Source: Nitrospirota bacterium (GTDB lineage Bacteria; Nitrospirota; Thermodesulfovibrionia; Thermodesulfovibrionales; JdFR-85). Taken from it: a stretch of DNA of 23,565 nucleotides. The stretch spans positions 1 to 23,565 of the forward strand of contig QIJG01000214.1 in assembly GCA_003232715.1 (NCBI GenBank), given 5' to 3'. The position numbers were made by a program, and so were the translations under genes. Position 1 is the first letter of the stretch, and each line of letters opens with the position of its first letter. Positions 1 to 6,684 of this stretch are shown here, piece after piece. Under the pieces are notes generated by a model. It made no database searches. It worked only from the letters and a program-made list of their open reading frames with translations, and was not told the DNA's origin.

Positions 1-60
1 CACTCCTCAACCCCGGAACTCCCAAACTTTATCTTTATTCCCCGATTACTATACATTCAA

Positions 61-89
61 ATATTATTATATTTTTATATTCCTGTCAA
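61..89 (-). promoter_or_regulatory. Candidate sigma-70 promoter pointing left out of the window
   Basis: Read on the minus strand, a perfect TTGACA (84-89) is followed after 17 nt by TAATAT (61-66, 4/6 to consensus) in a very AT-rich stretch. A start point near position 54 would drive a gene to the left of the window, on the same strand as purB. Positions 1-114 hold no coding sequence that I can see. The call rests on sequence match alone. Confidence 0.45.
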
Positions 90-114
90 GAAAAAAATGT
101 TTCCTTAATGTGAG

Positions 115-1413
115 TTATGCATTTTCAAAGACACGTTTGAATATATAATCCACATTCCTCAGGTAATATGAGAGCTCAAACAGGGTGTCAAGCTCCTCAG
201 CAGACAAGTGTTTTGTTACCTCAGGGTCCTGCCTGAGAAGGGTTTGAAAATCCCGTTCCTCCTGCCAGCTTTTCATTGCATTACGCTGTACAAGAGAGTA
301 AGCATCCTCACGGCTGAGTCCCTTTTCTGTGAGGGCAAGCATAACACGCTGTGAATTATACAGGCCAAAGCTTCGCATCATGTTTGCCTTCATCCTTTCA
401 GGATAGACCTGAAGGCCCTCGATTATGCCCTTCAGCCTGTCAAGCATGTAATCAACAAGGATTGTGCTGTCGGGTATTATTATCCTCTCAACAGAGGAGT
501 GAGATATATCCCTCTCATGCCACAGGGGTATATTTTCAAGGGCGGCAATGGAATTAGACCTTACAATGCGGGCAAGGCCCGAGAGGTTTTCACTACCCAC
601 GGGGTTGCGTTTATGCGGCATTGCAGAGGAGCCTTTCTGTCCCACTGCAAAGGGTTCTTCAGCCTCAAGGACCTCCGTCCTCTGGAGGTGCCTTATCTCC
701 ACAGCGATCTTCTCTATACAGGCAGCCACAATGGCAAGGGTGGATAGATACTCGGCATGCCTGTCCCTTTGTACCACCTGGGTGGCAACAGGCTCTGGTT
801 TTAATCCAAGCCTTGAAAGGACCATCTCTTCAATCTGCGGCGGGATGTTGGAAAATGTACCTACAGCGCCTGAGAGCTTGCCGGCAGAGATTACATCTTT
901 AGCCCTCTTCATCCTTTCGAGGTTGCGTTTCATATCTTCATGCCAGAGGGCAAATTTGAGACCAAAAGTCATTGGTTCAGCATGAATACCATGACTGCGG
1001 CCCATGCAGGGTATCTCCCTGTGCCTGTATGCCTGCTCTTTAAGGATGTCAAGGAGCGTCTTGATATCGTTGATGATGATATCTGCTGCATCACGCATCA
1101 GCAGGGCAAGGGCTGTGTCAAGTATATCCGATGATGTTAGCCCCTTATGAATATAGCGGGCCTCAGGCCCTACGTGCTCAGACACCGAGGTGAGAAAGGC
1201 GATTACATCATGTTTGACAGTGACCTCTATCTCATCGATCCTCTCTGCATCGAATCCGGCCTTCTCCCTGATGACGTTGAGGGCCTCTTGCGGGATTTCA
1301 CCCATCTCCGCCCATGCTTCGCAGGCTGCTATCTCCACCTCAAGCCATTTCCCGTATTTGCTTTCGAGGGTCCATATCCCCTCCATAGCCTTCCGCGTGT
1401 ATCGTGGTATCAT
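115..1413 (-). CDS. purB: Adenylosuccinate lyase
   Basis: Catalyses two fumarate-releasing steps of cytoplasmic purine synthesis: SAICAR to AICAR, and adenylosuccinate to AMP. The 432-residue product has the fumarase/aspartase-superfamily marks: TSSD at residues 93-96, SHGIHAEP from 140, and the signature loop SSAMPHKRNP at 262-271 with the catalytic serine. Length is normal for the short bacterial PurB type. I chose the ATG at 1413, giving the usual N-terminus MIPRYTR, because GGAGG lies 8 nt upstream. An ATG pair at 1426-1431 would add six residues but overlaps that ribosome binding site. The gene stands alone, divergent from the SH3 gene, with its own promoter. I see no defects. Confidence 0.96.
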   Translation of the reverse strand: MIPRYTRKAMEGIWTLESKYGKWLEVEIAACEAWAEMGEIPQEALNVIREKAGFDAERIDEIEVTVKHDVIAFLTSVSEHVGPEARYIHKGLTSSDILDTALALLMRDAADIIINDIKTLLDILKEQAYRHREIPCMGRSHGIHAEPMTFGLKFALWHEDMKRNLERMKRAKDVISAGKLSGAVGTFSNIPPQIEEMVLSRLGLKPEPVATQVVQRDRHAEYLSTLAIVAACIEKIAVEIRHLQRTEVLEAEEPFAVGQKGSSAMPHKRNPVGSENLSGLARIVRSNSIAALENIPLWHERDISHSSVERIIIPDSTILVDYMLDRLKGIIEGLQVYPERMKANMMRSFGLYNSQRVMLALTEKGLSREDAYSLVQRNAMKSWQEERDFQTLLRQDPEVTKHLSAEELDTLFELSYYLRNVDYIFKRVFENA

Positions 1414-1465
1414 TTCCCTGCCCTCCATCATTCGATTCTGTTTTTTTGTAAAAATCGGAGCTTAT

Positions 1466-1495
1466 ATTTTACAGGTTGTGTGCGGTATTTGACAA
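1466..1495 (-). promoter_or_regulatory. Candidate purB promoter
   Basis: On the minus strand TTGTCA (1490-1495, 5/6) and TAAAAT (1466-1471, 5/6) are separated by 18 nt. The predicted start near 1459 gives a leader of about 45 nt before the purB ATG at 1413. The TTGTCA box overlaps a plus-strand TTGACA at 1489-1494, so divergent transcription may share this site. Confidence 0.5.
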
Positions 1496-1512
1496 TCCGG
1501 GACAGGGTAGCC

Positions 1513-1543
1513 TTGATATTAGTATGTGCCTTAAGTATATAAT
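1513..1543 (+). promoter_or_regulatory. Candidate promoter of the SH3 gene, with a near-leaderless start
   Basis: A perfect TATAAT lies at 1538-1543. Upstream is TTGATA (1513-1518), with 19 nt to TATAAT or 17 nt to the overlapping TATATA at 1536. Transcription would begin around 1550, only a few bases before the ATG at 1554. There is no Shine-Dalgarno before that ATG. Confidence 0.4.
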
Positions 1544-1553
1544 TAACATTGTA

Positions 1554-2000
1554 ATGAAAAAGATACTGTTATATGGACTGCTTGTCACATTGATCTTTGT
1601 CTTTAATGCTTATGCCTTTGCATTATGTGTTAACGTGCCTGAGGCCAATCTCAGAGGCGGGCCCGGAACCAGATATGAAAAAAGATGGCTTGTCTTTAAA
1701 TACACGGCCCTGAAGAAGATAGCCAAAAGAAGAGGCTGGTATAAAGTTCGGGATGTTGATGGTGATCTGCACTGGATTCATGGGAAACTGGTTACCGCTA
1801 AAATCAAATGTTCAGTGGTCAAAGTAGATAAGGCGAATGTCAGAACAGGGCCAGGAACAAGGTTTAAAAAAAGCGCTATGAGTCCGGCTATAAAATATGA
1901 TTCGTTCAGGGTGATCAAGAGAAAGGGCTCCTGGATAAAAGTGGTGGATGAATTTGGTGACAAGGGGTGGATATTCAGAAAATTATTATGGATTCAGTAA
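1554..2000 (+). CDS. Exported protein with two bacterial SH3 domains
   Basis: A 148-residue protein. The N-terminus has a lysine pair, then a hydrophobic stretch (about residues 5-20) ending AYAFA, a typical Sec signal peptide. The mature part is two tandem SH3b-type repeats of about 55-60 residues. Each has the hallmark N(L/V)R-G-PGTR motif (NLRGGPGTRYEK and NVRTGPGTRFKK) and ends in a GWI/HWI-K-L turn. SH3b domains usually bind cell-wall peptides or partner proteins in the envelope. No catalytic domain is attached, so the function is unknown. The start at 1554 was chosen because the signal peptide begins there; an in-frame ATG near 1476 would put 26 unrelated residues before it. The gene is monocistronic, convergent with the phosphoesterase. 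Confidence 0.85.
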   Translation: MKKILLYGLLVTLIFVFNAYAFALCVNVPEANLRGGPGTRYEKRWLVFKYTALKKIAKRRGWYKVRDVDGDLHWIHGKLVTAKIKCSVVKVDKANVRTGPGTRFKKSAMSPAIKYDSFRVIKRKGSWIKVVDEFGDKGWIFRKLLWIQ

Positions 2001-2016
2001 CCCTCTCCTGTGTCCT

Positions 2017-2034
2017 GACCCCGATTCCGGGGTC
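2017..2034. terminator. Hairpin between convergent genes
   Basis: GACCCCG (2017-2023) and CGGGGTC (2028-2034) form a perfect 7-bp GC-rich stem with a 4-nt loop. It lies in the 35-nt gap between the stop of the SH3 gene and the stop of the phosphoesterase on the other strand. Position suggests a shared bidirectional terminator. No long U tract follows on either strand, so intrinsic termination would be weak. Confidence 0.5.
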
Positions 2035-2035
2035 T

Positions 2036-2761
2036 TCAGATTCCCTTCTCCAGCCTCTCTATCAGGAACCCGGGCAGTCCGGCTTCTCTCATCTTCCCCT
2101 GGGTCTCCCTGAAGTCATAGTCAATACGGATTATCTCCACTTCCCCGGAAGTTAAGACTGCATAAGCAGCCCTTGGATCCCTGTCCCTTGGCTGTCCGAC
2201 ACTGCCTGCGTTGATGATATACCGTGCAGCCTCTGAGAAGGTTTCCCTGTTTTTGTAAAGGATAAGTTCACCTGAGGGGTGCTTGTCCACTATAAATGGA
2301 GTGTGACTATGCCCTACCAGGCATATCTTTTGTTCAAAGTAGTGGAAATTGACCCCTGCATCCTTGAGTGTAAATATATAATGCCATGCATCCGGTTCTT
2401 TTGGTGTGGAATGAACGAGACAGAGATTATCCTCCTCCATCACTTTCAGTATGTCCAGTTTTCCAAGGAGTTCAAGATTCCCCCCTGTTATATGTTCTAT
2501 TGTCCATTGCACTGCAGCCCCGGCATTTTCGTTAAAATACTCTAACGGCGTATCCCCGGTAACTGCACGGTCATGATTTCCTGCGAGAAGGACCAGACAC
2601 TCTTTTTTAAGCAGCTCAATGCATTCATTCGGATTGGGTCCATATCCGACTGCATCGCCCAGGAACAGGATTTTTTCAATATCTCTCTTCCTGATGTCCT
2701 CAATTACTGCATTTAGTGCCTCAAGGTTGGAGTGGACATCCGAGATTACAGCATACAGCAT
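2036..2761 (-). CDS. Calcineurin-like metallophosphoesterase (YfcE/Ap4A-hydrolase-like)
   Basis: A 241-residue cytoplasmic protein with all metal-binding motifs of the calcineurin-like fold. These are SDVHSN (D8, H10), LGDAVGYGPNP (D36), GNHD (61-64) and VGHSHTPF near residue 150. The GDAVGYGP stretch is typical of small bacterial phosphodiesterases and phosphatases often annotated as YfcE-like or bis(5'-nucleosyl)-tetraphosphatase-related. The true substrate cannot be read from sequence. It begins 3 nt after the nusB stop, so it is probably co-transcribed as the last gene of the rib-nusB run. Its stop lies next to a hairpin shared with the convergent SH3 gene. Confidence 0.88.
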   Translation of the reverse strand: MLYAVISDVHSNLEALNAVIEDIRKRDIEKILFLGDAVGYGPNPNECIELLKKECLVLLAGNHDRAVTGDTPLEYFNENAGAAVQWTIEHITGGNLELLGKLDILKVMEEDNLCLVHSTPKEPDAWHYIFTLKDAGVNFHYFEQKICLVGHSHTPFIVDKHPSGELILYKNRETFSEAARYIINAGSVGQPRDRDPRAAYAVLTSGEVEIIRIDYDFRETQGKMREAGLPGFLIERLEKGI

Positions 2762-2764
2762 CTC

Positions 2765-3181
2765 TCAGTGCATCCTCTTCTTCAGTTTTTTTGCTATCCT
2801 GTCCAGCAGGCCGTTGATAAATGAAGATGACTCCTTGGCGGAGAATTTCTTTGCAATCTCTATGGCCTCATTCAGGGTAACGGCAGCAGGGACATCGTTC
2901 TTGTAAAGGAGTTCGTATGTAGCAAACCTCAGTATATTCCTGTCAACTGCAGCCATCCTTTTCAGCTCCCAGTGTTCGGCTACAGACTTTATTAATGAAT
3001 CTATGCGGGCAAGATTTTTGAGGGTGCCGCGGACAAGTTCCCCGGTGAATGCCTTTACATCATCCGGTGCAGGATTTTCCTTCCAGAAAGCCTCAAAATT
3101 CAATCTGTCGGGAGAGTTCTTTGTCAGGTCACATTGATATAGTATCTGCAGGGCATATTCCCTTGCCTTTCTTCTTTTCAT
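2765..3181 (-). CDS. nusB: Transcription antitermination factor NusB
   Basis: A 138-residue, mostly helical RNA-binding protein. In the known family it pairs with NusE (S10) on boxA RNA to keep RNA polymerase elongating through rRNA operons. Family features are visible: the basic N-terminus RRKAREYALQILYQCD, the central WELKRMAAVDRNILRFATYELL helix region and the C-terminal AVTLNEAIEIAKKF with FINGLLD. Length is normal. It lies 3 nt from ribH upstream and 3 nt from the phosphoesterase downstream, which implies translational coupling. The ribH-nusB pair is a very common bacterial arrangement. Confidence 0.95.
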   Translation of the reverse strand: MKRRKAREYALQILYQCDLTKNSPDRLNFEAFWKENPAPDDVKAFTGELVRGTLKNLARIDSLIKSVAEHWELKRMAAVDRNILRFATYELLYKNDVPAAVTLNEAIEIAKKFSAKESSSFINGLLDRIAKKLKKRMH

Positions 3182-3184
3182 AAT

Positions 3185-3646
3185 CTATAGTTTCTGCATC
3201 AGATCGGCCATCTCCATGGCTGCCATGGCGGCATCCCAGCCTTTATTGCCGGCCTTTAAACCTGCACGTTCAATGGCCTGCTCAATTGTATCCGAGGTTA
3301 TTACCCCAAATGAAACAGGGACTCCTGTCTCCATGGCGGCAACGGCAATGCCTTTGGATGCCTCGGCAGCCACATAATCGAAATGAGGGGTTGAACCTCT
3401 TATAATAGTGCCAAGGGCTATAATTGCATTATAACTACCCTTTTGTGCCAGTTTCCTTACAATCATCGGCAGCTCAAATGCGCCGGGCACCCGTACCAGG
3501 TCAATATCTTTATCTGATGTGCCGTGTCTCTTCAGTGCATCAATGGCGCCTTCCGTCAGTTTAGTGGTGATAAAATCATTAAAACGGCTTGCTACAATAC
3601 AGAACTTCAGGCCCTTACCACTTAGTTCACCTTCATAAATATTCAT
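3185..3646 (-). CDS. ribH: 6,7-dimethyl-8-ribityllumazine synthase
   Basis: Condenses 5-amino-6-ribitylaminouracil with 3,4-dihydroxy-2-butanone 4-phosphate to lumazine, the penultimate step of riboflavin synthesis. The 153-residue length is normal. Visible motifs are ASRFND (19-24), VPGAFELP (53-60), and GTIIRGSTPHFDYV with the catalytic His88. FGVITSDTIEQAIERAG and NKGWDAA form the C-terminal active-site part. GGGAGG-like ribosome binding sequence is present as GGGAGG 5 nt before the ATG. A 184-nt spacer with a MITE-like inverted-repeat element separates it from ribBA upstream, while ribE-ribBA-ribH remain co-directional. No FMN riboswitch is recognisable in that spacer. Confidence 0.96.
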   Translation of the reverse strand: MNIYEGELSGKGLKFCIVASRFNDFITTKLTEGAIDALKRHGTSDKDIDLVRVPGAFELPMIVRKLAQKGSYNAIIALGTIIRGSTPHFDYVAAEASKGIAVAAMETGVPVSFGVITSDTIEQAIERAGLKAGNKGWDAAMAAMEMADLMQKL

Positions 3647-3683
3647 AAAAACCTCCCTTTAAGATTGACGATTTAAAGGTTAA

Positions 3684-3800
3684 TTAGTGTCTGTGTATAA
3701 ACTACAGTAATTTGTCATTCCCGCAAGTCTTAAATAACGATTCCGGACAAGCCGGAATGACAGAAAACAGCAACGGTTCGACTTTATACACAGACTCTAA
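3684..3800. repeat. MITE-like element with terminal inverted repeats between ribBA and ribH
   Basis: The 18-nt ends 3684-3701 and 3783-3800 are inverted repeats matching at 17 of 18 positions (core GTCTGTGTATAAA). Inside lies a second inverted pair, TGTCATTCC (3713-3721) and GGAATGACA (3754-3762). The whole 117-nt unit has no ORF and could fold into a long stem. I see no clear target-site duplication. The TIR core resembles what I recall of some insertion-sequence ends (IS256-like), and the TGTCATTCC arm resembles a widespread intergenic repeat. Both likenesses are from memory. The rest of the 3647-3830 spacer shows nothing else. Confidence 0.65.
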
Positions 3801-3830
3801 GTAAGTTTATTTGACTATCACCAAACATTA

Positions 3831-5048
3831 TCATACCTTTTCCAGCAGGTGGCCGAGTTTTTTCTTTTTCGTTTTCAGATAACTCAGGTTTTTCTCACCC
3901 GGGTTCATCTCAACAGGTATACGTTCAACTACCTGCAGGCCATAGCCCTCAAGCCCGACTATCTTGCGTGGATTGTTTGTCATCAGCCTGATCTTCTTCA
4001 CTCCTGTATCAACGAGTATCTGAGCACCTATTCCATAATCTCTCAGGTCCGGCTTAAAGCCAAGCCTGAGATTTGCCTCAACAGTGTCAAGCCCTTCATC
4101 CTGAAGGACATATGCACGGAGTTTGTTGGCAAGTCCTATTCCCCGGCCTTCCTGTCTCATATAAAGTATAACACCCTTTCCGGCCTCTTCCACTATCTTC
4201 ATGGCCGCATGGAGCTGGTCTCCACAGTCACACCTTTTTGAACCAAAGACATCGCCTGTGAGGCACTCGGAGTGGACCCTTACGAGTGTCGGCTCTTCGG
4301 GAGATATATCTCCTTTTACAAGGGCGAGGTGCACATTGTTATCAACCATGTTTTCATATGCAATCGCCCTGAAATCTCCACCGTAAGATGTCGGGAGTTT
4401 TACCTCTGCAACCCTTTTTACAAGTGTTTCTTTACGCATGCGGTGTTCTATAAGGTCTTTGACGGTTATGATCTTCAGTTTATGTTTGCCGGCAAACTCC
4501 ATCAATTGCGGCACCCGTGCCATGGTGCCGTCCTCGTCCATTATTTCACAAATGACCCCGGCAGGGTAGAGTCCGGCGAGCCGGGCAAGGTCTACTGATC
4601 CCTCTGTCTGGCCTGCCCTCTGCAGCACTCCGCCTGCCCTGGCCCTGAGGGGAAAGATATGTCCCGGCTTGACAATGTCTTCAGGCCCTGACTTGGGATT
4701 AATGGCCGTAAGAATTGTGGTTGACCTGTCATGGGCTGAAATACCGGTAGTTACCCCTCTCTTGGCCTCAATGGATACGGTGAAGGCCGTTCCATAAGGA
4801 GAGGAGTTTGCATTGGTCATCATTGGGAGTTGAAGCTTATCTATCCTCTCCGGGGGCAGACTGAGGCAGATCAAACCCCTGCCATACTTTGCCATAAAGT
4901 TTATTGCCTCCGGGGTCACCTTTTCTGCTGCTATGCAGAGGTCCCCTTCGTTTTCTCTGTCCTCGTCGTCAACGAGGATGATGATTTTCCCCTGCCTGAT
5001 ATCTTCAATGGCCTCTTCTATAGTGTTAAAATTATACTTGCTTCTCAT
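3831..5048 (-). CDS. ribBA: Bifunctional 3,4-dihydroxy-2-butanone 4-phosphate synthase / GTP cyclohydrolase II
   Basis: Supplies both precursors of riboflavin. Residues about 1-205 are the DHBP synthase domain, with the acidic metal loop VDDEDRENEGDL and RAGGVLQRAGQTEGSVDLAR followed by a GVICEIMDEDGTMAR motif. Residues about 206-400 are GTP cyclohydrolase II, with zinc cysteines in SECLTGDVFGSKRCDCGDQL, the catalytic loop RQEGRGIGLANKLRAY, and DYGIGAQIL before MTNNPRK. Both domains look intact. AAAGGAGG sits 4 nt before the ATG, a very strong site. It follows ribE by 33 nt and precedes the inverted-repeat element. ribD is not in this window. Confidence 0.97.
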   Translation of the reverse strand: MRSKYNFNTIEEAIEDIRQGKIIILVDDEDRENEGDLCIAAEKVTPEAINFMAKYGRGLICLSLPPERIDKLQLPMMTNANSSPYGTAFTVSIEAKRGVTTGISAHDRSTTILTAINPKSGPEDIVKPGHIFPLRARAGGVLQRAGQTEGSVDLARLAGLYPAGVICEIMDEDGTMARVPQLMEFAGKHKLKIITVKDLIEHRMRKETLVKRVAEVKLPTSYGGDFRAIAYENMVDNNVHLALVKGDISPEEPTLVRVHSECLTGDVFGSKRCDCGDQLHAAMKIVEEAGKGVILYMRQEGRGIGLANKLRAYVLQDEGLDTVEANLRLGFKPDLRDYGIGAQILVDTGVKKIRLMTNNPRKIVGLEGYGLQVVERIPVEMNPGEKNLSYLKTKKKKLGHLLEKV

Positions 5049-5081
5049 CCTGCCTCCTTTATTCGTTTATGATTATCTTTT

Positions 5082-5729
5082 TTAAAGAAATCCCGATTTG
5101 CCCAAAACCGTTAACAGGTTATCGTCTTTCCGGTCCATGGCGGGAGTGTGGAGAAATTTAGCCACATACTTGCCCAGTATATCAACTTCAAGGTTAACAC
5201 TATCGCTAATTCCCTTCTGTCCTATCGTGGTGATATTTTCAGTATGAGGAATGATTACTACCGTAAAAGAGCCCTTTGCAAGATCCACAACAGTGAGGCT
5301 GATACCATCTATTGCAATAGAGCCTTTCTTTACAATATATTTCATCACTTCTTCAGTTGTCCCTATCTTGACCTCTATAGTATTACCAATACGATTCTTG
5401 TGTTTAATGCTGCCCACCCCGTCAATATGGCCGGTCACAAAATGTCCGCCAAGCCTGTCCGATGGCCTGAGTGCAGGTTCAAGATTAACACGGTCTCCTT
5501 CTTTAAGTTGGCCGATATTTGAGGTCTTTAATGTTTCTGCTGAGAGGTCAAACAGCATAATCCCATGCTGAAGGGATGTAATTGTAAGGCATACACCGTT
5601 TACAGAGATGCTGTCACCTATATCTGCAGTCCTTGCAACCTGCCCGGAGAGTATGCCAAGGTGGGAACCCCCGCCTTTTTTATCAATCCCCGAAACTCTT
5701 CCCATCTCCTGTACAATTCCTGTAAACAT
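5082..5729 (-). CDS. ribE: Riboflavin synthase, alpha subunit
   Basis: Dismutates two lumazine molecules to riboflavin plus the ribitylaminouracil precursor. The 215-residue product has the canonical start MFTGIVQEMG and two lumazine-binding barrels. The first has SVNGVCLTI and the second starts near LGGHFVTGHIDGVG, with the repeat motif AIDGISLTVVD. The internal duplication and length are typical. AAGGAG precedes the ATG. The gene begins 2 nt after the stop of the small membrane protein, so it is coupled to the lepA-lepB run. There is no room for an FMN riboswitch directly upstream. Confidence 0.96.
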   Translation of the reverse strand: MFTGIVQEMGRVSGIDKKGGGSHLGILSGQVARTADIGDSISVNGVCLTITSLQHGIMLFDLSAETLKTSNIGQLKEGDRVNLEPALRPSDRLGGHFVTGHIDGVGSIKHKNRIGNTIEVKIGTTEEVMKYIVKKGSIAIDGISLTVVDLAKGSFTVVIIPHTENITTIGQKGISDSVNLEVDILGKYVAKFLHTPAMDRKDDNLLTVLGKSGFL

Positions 5730-5731
5730 AT

Positions 5732-6076
5732 CTACTCCTTAACATCAACTTTAAACTCAAGCGGTACCTGGTAATATCCGGCAAGGTCTACCACTTCAGA
5801 CCAGGATGTGGATATCCTTACCTGTCTATTCGTGATAACCACGTGTATGTCTGAGGGTTTGACCGGTATATGCAGCGAACGGGTTTCCTCATAGACCAGG
5901 TCTCTGTAACGGTCAGGCCCTCTATAACTGAGCCTTGCTATGGCCCTTGTCTCGGATTTTAAGGTAAAATAACGATAGTAGGGCATGCTAAACTCATATC
6001 CGATATAAACAGAAACAATCAGAAGGATAATACATAAAACCGGTTTTATACTTCCTCTTTCATTTCTGATATTCAT
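5732..6076 (-). CDS. Small one-pass membrane protein, DUF4845-like by position
   Basis: A 114-residue protein of unknown function. After a short charged N-terminus (NIRNERGS), residues about 11-28 form a single membrane helix. The rest is soluble and polar, with a YYRYFTLKSETRAIARLS stretch next to the membrane and a beta-rich C-terminus. It overlaps the lepB stop by 4 nt (ATGA) and sits 2 nt before ribE. In many proteobacteria a small DUF4845 membrane protein follows lepB. The same position, size and topology (N-terminal helix, then a Y-rich segment) suggest this is a distant member. That assignment is inference. Confidence 0.72.
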   Translation of the reverse strand: MNIRNERGSIKPVLCIILLIVSVYIGYEFSMPYYRYFTLKSETRAIARLSYRGPDRYRDLVYEETRSLHIPVKPSDIHVVITNRQVRISTSWSEVVDLAGYYQVPLEFKVDVKE

Positions 6077-6684
6077 TTGATTAATTTCCCTGTCCTGTTT
6101 AGCCTGGGAAGATGCCGCGTGCTGTCCCAGGACCAGTATATAATAAATGCCTTTCCTTTGACGGCATTGAGGTCAACAAAACCCCAATACCTGCTGTCAT
6201 AGCTTTGGTCGCGGTTATCCCCCATCACAAAGAGCTTGCCCTTTGGGACATACAGGGGACCGAAATTGTCTCTTACATCCATGCCGATGGATCTTATGTC
6301 ATTGTCGGTGTGCTGGATGTATGGTTCGTCAAGGGGTTTCCCGTTTACATAAACTGTCTTGTTTCTCTCCTCAACCACATCCCCTCCAACGCCGATTACC
6401 CTCTTTATGAAATCCCTGTCAGGGTCTTTGGGATACTTGAATACCACTACATCTCCCCGCCGGGGCTCTCTGAATATCAGTATTTTTTTATCCGTAAAGG
6501 GTATATCCGTACCGTAAATGAACTTTGTGACCAGTATATGGTCACCAATAAGGAGCGTGGGGATCATTGATCCTGAAGGTATTTTAAATGCCTGTACAAC
6601 ATAGGCCCTGATGATAAGTGCAAGTAAAAGGGCGGTTATTATTGCCTCGGCATACTCCCGTATTATTCCCTTTTTTTTCTTCAT
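6073..6684 (-). CDS. lepB: Signal peptidase I
   Basis: Membrane serine protease that removes signal peptides from Sec/Tat-exported proteins. A basic N-terminus (KKKK) is followed by one membrane helix at about residues 13-31. The catalytic serine is S39 in PSGSM and the general-base lysine is K94 in DFIKRVIG. Box E, MGDNRDQSYDSRYWGFV, is intact. The 203-residue length fits the single-anchor bacterial type. Start and stop overlap lepA upstream and the small membrane gene downstream by 4 nt each, so translation is coupled. A likely substrate in this window is the signal-peptide-bearing SH3 protein. Confidence 0.96.
   Translation of the reverse strand: MKKKKGIIREYAEAIITALLLALIIRAYVVQAFKIPSGSMIPTLLIGDHILVTKFIYGTDIPFTDKKILIFREPRRGDVVVFKYPKDPDRDFIKRVIGVGGDVVEERNKTVYVNGKPLDEPYIQHTDNDIRSIGMDVRDNFGPLYVPKGKLFVMGDNRDQSYDSRYWGFVDLNAVKGKAFIIYWSWDSTRHLPRLNRTGKLIK

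Noticed and set aside
548..985. Long plus-strand open frame inside purB
   Set aside because: Antisense shadow of a well-conserved gene with no recognisable domain.
3647..3830. FMN riboswitch in the rib operon spacer
   Set aside because: The gap is explained by a terminal-inverted-repeat element; none of the conserved FMN aptamer blocks is visible.
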